From: Pleurostoma richardsiae
Taxonomy: Eukaryota; Ascomycota; Sordariomycetes; Calosphaeriales; Pleurostomataceae
Reading direction: 5' to 3'
Assembly (NCBI GenBank): GCA_030052745.1
Contig: JANBVO010000004.1
Span: 1,302,001 to 1,366,000, forward strand
DNA length: 64,000 nucleotides
Shown: positions 10,901 to 19,981 of the stretch, piece by piece
Layout: each line of letters opens with the position of its first letter
How positions within the stretch are numbered: the first letter of the stretch is position 1
Program-made: the position numbers and the translations under genes
Notes under the pieces: model-generated
The model's input: only the letters and a program-made list of their open reading frames with translations
What the model was told of the DNA's origin: nothing
Databases searched by the model: none

Positions 10901-13067
10901 GCGTCCAGAATGGACTCATTCCCTTTCTTAGACAGGAAGTCGCCGAGAACCTTCTTGGATACTCGGGAAGTCCCCTTCAAGAATTTGGCGACAGACACAG
11001 GATTTTTTGCGTCGTCAATGATCCCCTTATCTTGGAGATATGCCAACCCTCCCTTGGGGCTCTCGTTAAACTTATTGGCGCCCCTTGCAATGACCTTCTT
11101 CCGGCTCCGTTGTTCCCGGAGGTGTTCCGGGTCAGGATAGCTTTCCCATACAGCTTCATCGTCGAGCCTCTCTGCTATGAATTGGACGTATCGTAGGAGA
11201 GCGTCCAAGCAGAGAGGTGGCACGCTAGTTGTACTCCATGTAGCTGAGTCTGGCAGGGCGTTCCGTGACAGTAATCCAACCATGTCTTCGCAGAGGTCGG
11301 CGCGATTCTCGTCACAGTCATAGTTGACAAAGAGTTCGACGAAGAACGTGGGCATCCTCGCGAGAACACCGATGCTTTCGACCATTGCCTGCCTAGCATC
11401 AGGCTTCCGAGCACCGCCCTCCAGCCCCAACTTTTGTCGGTCCTTGACAGGCACTGGCGTGGAACGCCCACTGCTTGCGAGCTTAGGGGCTTGAGGGATT
11501 CCAGAGTACAACGATGGGTCAATGCCAACCTCCCGCGGTATCTCGACCGATGGATGAAGACAGGCGACAAGGTAAGACAGGTATAGCTCTTGTTGGAGTT
11601 TCAGCATATTCCGACATGTCGATAACAAGGTGCCAGCAACGACGAGGGACTCCTGAAGAATTGCCATATTGTCCGATCTGACAAGCTGGAAGAGGTAACA
11701 GCATAGTCGGTCTTGCGCGATCGTTGCCAGAGCAGGGTGTCGAGCGATAGAAGGCCCAGCGACCTCGAGAGCCACGTGAATGATACGAAGCGCCATGACC
11801 CTCATCTGATCTGGGTGTTTCCGATCGCTGGGATCGAGGAAGTTGACCAAGACCCTGAATAGTTCTCGGACAGACGGAAGCGAGTAGGGTCTCAAGTCGA
11901 CAGACTCGGCAGCATCAGAGGCCACGCTGGCGGTTGTGCCATCTGTCTCACCAGTACCGGAGGATTCAGTACCACTACTGCCTTCTTTCTCCGAACTCTC
12001 AGAAGGACGAGGGTCGCTAGGGTTCACCTGAGGTGAACGCGGTACTTCAGTTCCGTTGGCTGATGGATCCATCTTGACGTTGTCCATGTCTCCATTAGTC
12101 TTCCTATCGAGTGCGTCGCTCTCCTCGCCGGCTTCTTCTTCCAGGTGCTTCAGGTCTTCGAATATGATCTGGCACATCCGCACCATGGTCGCCTCGGCGG
12201 TACGGCGGAGCACCTCTGAGAATCGCGAGCGGGAGCAGATAGTCAGACCGCGCCCCATCATATCACAGACGCTTTCGTCGCTGAGGATATCTCCTCCGGG
12301 ACCCGACATCATATCCTCCATTAGATTAAGGATCATCAACAGGACGACCTCCTCCTGCGCCGAATCACTGATATCAAACTGGCAGTGTGTAATGGCGGCC
12401 GACAAGGACTGCATCGCCAGCGTGAAGCGAGGGGACTCGGGGGATATAAAGCCATAGGCAAGGAACTTCCGTATCGCCCTCAATGCCAACACTGTCACCG
12501 GAGCCGCAGTGCCTTTCGTCTGGATGATCTGCAAGAACGGATATAGGAGCATCAGGGAGTCGAATCTGTAGATGTCTACGATGTATTAGCATGTGATCTT
12601 CCTACTCTCATTCGAACACTCGTACCTTTAACGCCAGTCAACTCGTGTCGAAGCCTGCCAAAGCCAGATATGAGGGGGTTGTCCTGCATGCTCTTGCCCT
12701 TCTTGCCACGCAGCCCCCACCTCACCAGATCATCCGTGCCGTCACCCAGGAGATTGGCAGCGGCGCTCTTGCTCTTGCTGCGAAGCGCAGGGCTTGGGGG
12801 TCCAAGTTGGATGGGGCTCGGCCCACCGCCGAGGATTGCTGAGACGGATGAATGCTGAGACCGCGCATATTTCTGGACCGCCGAGGTGATTGTGATACAC
12901 TCGGATATGACCAAGGACACCGGGTCGACCGCGACAGATACTGGCCGACTCCTGTACTGCATGCGCGACGAGTGCACAGGGCCTCGACGATGGGGTGTGC
13001 CGGGCGCCGAGGGCCCAGCAGACATATATGGCTCCATTATTCTGGGGATGGGAGCATCTCGACTCAT
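7976..13067 (-). CDS. GEA2: Sec7-domain Arf guanine-nucleotide exchange factor (Gea1/Gea2, GBF1 family)
   Basis: Seven exons (12626-13067, 10060-12575, 9719-10008, 8892-9671, 8736-8842, 8289-8671, 7976-8212) give about 1584 aa, typical for fungal Gea/GBF1. The protein activates Arf1 at the Golgi for COPI vesicle formation. In order there is an N-terminal DCB/HUS region with the block AITHCQFDISDSAQEEVVLL, then an acidic Ser-rich linker (about residues 320-375). The Sec7 domain lies at about 645-840; its catalytic glutamate sits in FRLPGEAPLIERI (Glu about 734), followed by IIILNTDQHNPN. HDS domains follow, with KNIIRIWLNLFVNSLIPPFF just after an intron. The first intron's acceptor is set at the TAG at 12578-12576; the nearer CAG would break frame. 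The start is the first ATG of an open frame; another in-frame ATG lies ten codons later. It is a target of brefeldin A in this family. Confidence 0.93.
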
Positions 13068-13875
13068 TCTGCGCTCGGCAGGACTGCCTCAGGTCGACGA
13101 GACTTCGACTCGGGTGAATGGTTCGACACTATCGGGGCGCAAAGCGACGGTTAAAATGGAGGTCGTGAACTGTCGAACGTGCCAGGTGGCAGGTTTCGCT
13201 GGAGATTGGGCTCGACTGATATGAGAAAGCAAGACTCTGCGACGAGTCTGCTGCACAGGATTGAAGAGCTGTGGAATCACTTGAATGAAGGACGATCGTG
13301 TGCCGACATTGACTCTTTTAGAGCTTCTGGACACTTGGAGCTTTAGAATACCGCGTTGGGAGGTGGTACCTTTAGCAATCCACTTGCAGTGACGTTGGAA
13401 CGGTAGGTGCATTTCTGCCAGCTGGCAGCAGCGAAGGAACCCACGTCGCCTGGATTCTGGCAGCTGGCAGGATTGATCTACACCTCAGCCCAAACCCCCT
13501 GACCGGTAATCGGCAGCCTCTCATCGGCCAGCCTGCGTCTCACCAGCCAAGGTCACAGTTTGAGTTTGCGCAAGGTTGAGGGAAAACTGCACTGCGTGCA
13601 ATGCAGCAGCTTTGGATGCCATCTTCTGTTCTAAACAAACCGAAACGCCCCTGCCATGGATCCTGCCTTCCAGACTCTAGTCATCTAGTGTACAGGATAT
13701 TATATGTCCTTTTGTCTTCCCATTCATCTGGACTGAAAACGCCTTTCGAATGAACCAGTGGCAGCCACTGTTGTCCGAGGTCACTCCATCGCCTTTGTAG
13801 GTCAAGGGACTGCGTCAATGACGCCGGTTGGACGCCCCTGTTGAGATCATCAAGACTCCAACAAAGCCACCGCAA
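13068..13875. other. Intergenic region with a 14-bp palindrome
   Basis: This separates the Arf GEF start from the ANP1 stop. It contains a perfect 14-bp palindrome (CTGCCAGCTGGCAG, 13415-13428) and, about 30 bp further on, a tandem copy of its half site (CTGGCAGCTGGCAG, near 13457-13470). A GGTACC lies at 13365-13370. No gene is seen. Confidence 0.5.
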
Positions 13876-15618
13876 CTAGGACTGCTCCTTGGGAACGTCC
13901 TTGACAGCATCTTTGCGGACATCCTGGGCAGCTTCATTGGCTGCTACTTTCGCAGCAGCCTGATTCACATCCTGGACGAGGGGTGCCCCTTCCTCTGGCT
14001 TCTTCTCCTGAATGGCAATGTTCTGCATCTCGGACTTGTCCTTCTCCCACTGGCTGTTAGCGTCGCCGAACTCCTCCTTGATCTTCATCGCCTTTTCGGC
14101 CTTTGCCTTCTCCTCGGCTTCACGAGCGAGTCGCTCCCGTTCCATCTCCTGTTCAAGTTATTAGTCTCCTCGGAATATACTTCGGCAGATTCCTTGCTCA
14201 CCTCCATATGCTTGATGTCATCAACGCTAGGCTCGTACAAATGCCAGATCGTGTAATGAGGCAAGCCTACGACGGAGAATCCCATGCGTCTAGCCATCTA
14301 CACCAGCCTGTAAGTACGGAGATACGCGAGGTACGAGAGGGTTGAGCTTACCTTGCCAAAACCTTCCGTCTCCGCATGCTTCTCAAAACTGAATGCCGGG
14401 AAATGGACACCGTAGCGGAATACCTTGGCCTTGGCCAGAATACTGACGCCACCAACACCATCAATCTCCATTTCCATATCGGGGTCTCCGTAAGGATCCC
14501 GCAGATATGCAAGATGCGGGCGCCATGTCGCGTATTCAGCATAACCTTCGACAATGACAGCGTCTTCGTCCAGAGTGTCCGCCAGCGCTAATGCGGTCTC
14601 AGATTCCTGCCACGAATTCAGATCGTACGGCTGCTCCCCCCCAAGCCAGTCCGGAAGTGGTCTCCAAACGTCTATATGCTGTCAGTTATATTCATTGTCG
14701 CGACTGTGACGAAAGAGTACTCACTTGGTACAATGACGTCCTTGTTATGGCGCATCAAATCTTCCAAAATCGTGAAAGGGGCCGTCTCGACATCGACATC
14801 TCGCCAGTAGACCCACGAGTGGTACGGACGCAATGCCGCGCTGAGAAGCCAATTTCTGGCCTGCGCCATCAGCTTCCGTCTGCTGGCCTGAGCCGCAAAG
14901 CCGTGGCGGCTCTCGACATCCTGGTTGACCTTCTGTCCAAAATCCTTCTCGATAATTGATATCTCGCCATAGTGCTGTATCGGGTCTTCATCGGCTTGGA
15001 TCATCTCGAGGTTGTTAGACAGCACTTCTAGAGTCCTATCCTTAGAATCGGACACGAGGAAGGCAAGGTCTATCAGGTGATGCGGGTAGGTGAAGTTGCG
15101 CAAGTGGGAGAAGAACATGGCCAGATGCGGCTCGGCGTCGCGCAGCGGAACACACATCAGTATCCGTTCTTCTCTTTCCCATCCTCGTGCGGTGCCCTGG
15201 ACGTTAGACAGGTCATAATACCGCACAGTTTCCAGCTGAAAATCTTCACCCCTAGACAGGAGGCCAAGTGACAGCACGGACGCTACAGAGCCGGCGGGCC
15301 AGATGAAGAGGCCAAACAGCGTAGCTCCTGCGATGATTATGGCAATGCGGATCAAGAGCCGTCGGCGTCGGCGGGAGGCGGGTGTCGAAGCTCGAGGTTG
15401 GAATCTGTGAACACAGCAAGGCCGCGGATCAGCACCAGATCATGAAAGCCTACACCTTGCGATGCGGAAGCCGAAGCCACAATGCGCCGGATAGAGGTTG
15501 CGACTTGCCTGTGGGGGGAAATCTCGAAGGTGTTTGCTCTCGGGTACCCGTTCGCGAAGGCACCCGCGTGATGCCGCGGCATCACCTTGGAGCCGGACGA
15601 GACATAGGACGGCAGCAT
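13876..15618 (-). CDS. ANP1: Mannan polymerase II complex subunit ANP1 (GT62 mannosyltransferase)
   Basis: Five exons (15509-15618, 14725-15404, 14352-14671, 14202-14297, 13876-14148) give about 492 aa; yeast Anp1 is 500. It is a Golgi type II membrane protein that extends the alpha-1,6-mannan backbone together with Mnn9. One membrane anchor near residues 52-72 (LLIRIAIIIAGATLFGLF) is followed by the luminal GT62 domain. Key blocks are RILMCVPLRDAEPHLAMFF, the metal-binding-type VYWRDVDVETAP and NVWRPLPDWLGGEQPYDLN. The C-terminal tail is highly charged and Lys/Glu-rich. The first intron is inferred to be GC-AG (CAC AG|GCAAGT ... ACAG), because this is the only strong donor that keeps frame; a weak GTACCC donor a little upstream is the alternative. 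The ATG at 15618 is the first in frame. The next three introns are conventional. Confidence 0.9.
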
Positions 15619-17867
15619 CGAAGCCACGGGTCGAGGGAAGCGCCGGCAAAAGGATGCGAAGCCTGTTCAACAGGGTCTGAGTCGGACGGGACCCTGGGAA
15701 AGTCAAACGACAGACACGAGGCGCGTCCCAGGGCGCCAGGAACTTTGCGTAGCGCGGGCGCCAGAACGCAGGACAATGGTCTTAGATGGGTAGGGACCGG
15801 GTTCACTGCATCGCATCGACGGAATAGAAGACAAAAGAGAATGATGCGGGATGTGCAGGCTCAGGTGGTACGTATCAAATTGCAAAAGGTGTCTGCATCA
15901 GCCTCGCGAAATTGGCGTTCCCTTTTCACAGGGAGGACAAGCACCACGATTTGAGGAATTAAGGGATCCATCTTTTTTCGCGGGCCCCAAGCTGTCAGCT
16001 CCCCTATTTGCCCAAGTATCCTCCCATAATGCCGAATGCAGGGGTGTACATTGGCGGGGCTGCGGGCACGCAGACTGGTGCAAAGCCACACACTGGCCGT
16101 TTGCTTCAGATGCACTGAAACAGCCGCCCTCGTTCCAAGAAAACGCCGCTAAACGTGCCGGATTTATGGCACCTCGTATTCGACTGCCTGGAGTGCTTTT
16201 GCTGATTAAGGTCCTCGTAACACGCCCCCGAGGCGCAGGCACTCGCATAGCAATCTGCTGATAATAACTAGGTCACGAGTAACAACGCTTTGATTGCATA
16301 CTTGATGGCTCAATCTATTATATTTCTAGCCGGTATGGAAGTAGAGGTTATCTATCTCCAAGGGCTCCTAGGTCTCAGAGACAAGGAGTCCCCGAAGATC
16401 CCGCTGAGCCATGACACAAATATCGACATGTCAGTCTCATATAGTTAGCCCATCTCGGAATCCTCGACGGAGGTCTCGAGTACATCTGTCACACAGCAGA
16501 GCTTTGAGGTTACCGCAGTACGGGAGTTCAGCATCAGCGGCGACGAGCATCTGAACGGCCAACAGAAACATGCCTACCTTGAAGATGTTAGAACAGCTTC
16601 GTAAACCATATGGAACCATGACATATTTTCGAATGGATGTTGCTCAGACAAGCCGGTTTACTCAGCCATACAGGCCGGCCCAACAGCGCTCAGGTGCCAA
16701 GACGACACATGAAGCTGCCAAGCACGAAGGCCAAATCACAGTCCCCAAGGGGACAACTCCACAACCGGTCATCACCAACAGAAGTCAGCTCTGGTGCGAG
16801 AGGATGGCCCGGCCCGTATATATCGTTGAATGGATAGACTGTTGTCATCATAGCCGCCAAGGAAGGGACTGTAAACTAAGTAGAGATGAGCCCTTACCTC
16901 TCCTTAAGCATTCCTAATCAACAAGACTGCTACAGTCTATGATTACATGTACTAAAGAATGTCAGCCGCAGAAGACAACCAGAAGAGCTGGAAGAAATTG
17001 GTAGACAGTATGGAGTGATCAGAGATAGTTTTTGGTATAAGTTTTTTCATCAATGTTACTCAGTAGCAGAACTGAAAAAAAGAGATCTCATCATGGACAA
17101 AGCGGTAACTGGAAATCGGACTGGACCGAAGCGACTTACCGAAACTAAACGCACATCGGAGTAGGCAAGCAAAAGGAGTCTAAGTAAGCCTGTTGCAAAG
17201 TTAGCAAGCAGCTTCTCCAGAAGCAAGGCGAGATCTTGTGAAGGTAAGGCTTCAGATGGTAGTGCATGTTGGTTCGTTCGCTCAGGAGATCGCGAGAACT
17301 GTGGATAGGATTTCATCAACAGCTCTGCTTGTGTTGATTGGTGTGATAATCGATACGCAGGATACATACCAATGCAAGTCTGGCGAGGCATTGCCAGCAA
17401 GGCTGCGCCGCAGAGGGCAGCCGGCAATCCTCGCCTGCGAGCTCTGCGGTGAACCGAGCCTTCTCCAGTCGGCGGCCCCCAGCATCGTAGGTGCATAAGA
17501 CAGAGAATAAAGACACGGCACAAGGCAGCTATGAAGACTGTCACGTCTTCAAGGCGCTCATGACCGGCTGTTCTGAGCCCTCGTCCACTAGGCTCGCATT
17601 GTTGTGTCGAGGAAAGGCGGAAGTTTTCCAAATGGCAGAGCGAAATTTCGAGGTGGAAGTTTTCTCGCCAAATCTAAGTCACGTGCGCAAGGGCCTGCTA
17701 GTACCTCCCGGCCACCGCCAGGCGAGAGGTACTTGTACCTAGGGACTGTGGCTCATTGTGGCTTGCTGCTTATCAGCGTCAGCCTTTTCTCGGCATCACC
17801 TACCTCAGCATCATTTGGAGGTATTGTGAGCCAGGTGGATTGTTTCTGGCTGCATATCTCGGCAGAA
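15619..17867. promoter_or_regulatory. Long divergent intergenic region between ANP1 and MTR3
   Basis: 2.25 kb with several overlapping open frames of 115-190 codons on both strands, none with recognisable motifs or splice-consistent extension, so I call no gene. Close to MTR3 there is a pair of inverted arms, AGTACCTC at 17700-17707 and GAGGTACT at 17726-17733, about 135 bp before the start codon. A short unrecognised gene or non-coding RNA cannot be excluded. Confidence 0.45.
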
Positions 17868-18794
17868 ATGGCGGACAGAAGACGGATTAACGGCCCTGTG
17901 GGAGGCACTGTCGCCCCAGTTTTTGCGACTGAAGATGTTGAGGAGCAGAAGTTTGCTGTGCAGCATCGGGAACGAGCATCAAACGCCATTAGGAAAATAT
18001 GTCTGTATATCTTTCTCCATCTGACTTTCCCAGAAGTTACATACTGATTATGTCCAGTCCTGAAAACGGGCGTTACACCCTCTGCCTCCGGCTCTGCGTA
18101 TCTGGAAATTGAGACTTCAGCACGCTCTGGTGTTTCGGGCCTCAAGCTGAGCTGCACGGTTCACGGGCCGCGAGCTCTGCCCAGATCGACTCCTTTTTCA
18201 CCTCACATCATTCTCTCGACTCACGTCAAGTACGCTCCGTTTGCGACGAAGCAGCGGCGTGGCTATCTCAGAGATTCTACGGAGCGTGACCTGAGTGTCC
18301 ACCTTGAGACAGCGATGCGCGGCGTTATCATCGCAGACCGCTGGCCGAAGAGTGGCGTGGACATCATTGTCTCCGTTATCGAGGGCGACCAGGACCGGTC
18401 TGGCTCGCAGGGTGACTACGACGAAGCGTGGGCTACGATGAATGTACTCAGCGGGTGCGTCACCGTTGCGTCCGCGGCACTCGCGGATGCTGGCATTGAT
18501 TGTGTTGACACCGTTGCTGGTGGTGTCGCTGCGCTTGTTGTCAATGAGGCAGAGCCGAAACCGACCCTCGTCGTTGACCCCGTTCCGTCCCAGCACAGCA
18601 AGATCCTTGCTGCCTGCTGTGTTGCCTATCTTCCGATCCGTGACGAGATCACCAACCTCTGGTTCAAGGGCGATGTTCCCGCGGACGACCCTCTGGCATA
18701 TACAAGGATGATAGAGAGGGGCATACAAGCTTCGCGGAGTGCAAACCGTGTGCTCGTGGACTGCCTCAACGAGACGGCTCTCCAGTCAAGCTGA
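17868..18794 (+). CDS. MTR3: Exosome complex subunit MTR3 (RNase PH-like)
   Basis: Two exons (17868-18000 and 18058-18794) give 289 aa. Mtr3 is one of six RNase PH-fold ring subunits of the RNA exosome, which degrades and processes RNA in nucleus and cytoplasm; in eukaryotes the ring is catalytically inactive. Recognisable features are MADRRRINGP at the N terminus, FLKTGVTPSASGSAYLEIET just after the intron, KLSCTVHGPRALPR, and a Val/Ala-rich RNase PH core with VLSGCVTVASAALADAGI. The frame is open upstream, but only this ATG gives the family-like N terminus. The intron donor is the weak GTCTGT, with a CTGAT branch and CAG acceptor; frame and sequence continuity support it. Confidence 0.88.
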
Positions 18795-19981
18795 TAAACG
18801 CAGTCTGCTCGCCATTCTTGAGGTCCCACGGCGGAAATGGTGCCTGGAATATACCCTTGGTAGCTCGATCTGCCTTCCAAAAAGCTCGGCCGCAAACCAT
18901 ACTTGTTGAGACGTCGCTGTCCCCCAAATTGAGTCGGGGTGCAGTTCATAGTGGCTCAGTGGTATCTTGGCGCGGCCAGTATCGCGAACAGTGGGGGATC
19001 GAGCTTCCGGCTCGGAAGTGGGATGCTGGTTGCGGCTCCGACATTTAGATCATGCGAAGGCGACCTGATCCCGAAACCTATGCTAGGGTGGAGCAGCATC
19101 CAGCTGTGAAAACCGCATGTCGACAGCCAGGCTCAAGACTCGCAAGATGAGGGTCCTTGAACGGAGCTTGCAAAGACAGGAAGACCTCATCACGCCTCAT
19201 GACGAGCCGCTTAGGATATCCAAATCCTTTACGTGCAGTATTTGACTGCAGAGGTAGGTTTAGCTCGCGATAGTAATAGTTGGGCGTTCCATGATACGCC
19301 AGACAGGAGCATTTTAATGACATTCAGATGCTACGCAGCTTTAAGACCACTCTGTATACACTCGGCATAGGCCTTCTCTCTGTCCCTTCTTGTGATCCCC
19401 TAGTAGGATAGAAACTTCTTTAGAAGGTCATAGTCCAAGGCCTCTCTTCTAGCACGTCGATCAGCAAAGCCGCCGTTGTATCTGGCCTCTTGATAGGTAC
19501 TTACCTAGGTACTTTGCTGGGAGGGACCCAGTAACACATGGCATGTCTTAGGGGCTGACAGGAGTAGGTAGGTACCTTTAGTTAATCGCCTTGGGTTCCC
19601 GACGCCATTTTGAGTGGGGAATTACATGTTGGAGTCTGCAGTGGTACTTCGCTTCTGCATCCCCGCTCTAAGCCCAACGGTCCCGGCAGACCGGGCCTTT
19701 CTAACGCGACATCATCTTCCGATAAGCAAACCGACCATGTGAGTGTTCCCTTTCGCCTTCCTCTAGACGAACGCCGTCGATAACATCAACTTGGCTCTCT
19801 TGTCGTTTCGCTGTTTTTGCGCTGACCTGGAAATGCTTCCTAGGCAGTCTCGGTGAAGATGTGCTGTCTCTCATCCTGAGCCTTAAATGACGTCGCTTTG
19901 CCAACGCTATCCGAGAACGAAGCCACCTCCTCCGACCGCCCCTCAACGTTCCTAGCCGTCCGATCCCCGCTGCCGAACACC
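18795..19981. other. Intergenic region upstream of the Asi-like RING gene
   Basis: No gene recognised. Between about 19490 and 19580 there is a run of related motifs (AGGTACTTACCTAGGTACT, then TAGGTAGGTACCT). Around 19739-19780 the sequence gtgagtg...cctctag could be a 5'-UTR intron of the downstream gene. Confidence 0.4.

Noticed and set aside
15382-16261. Open frames of 116-190 codons opposite and upstream of ANP1 exon 1
   Set aside because: They are antisense shadows of the ANP1 first exon or lack any motif.
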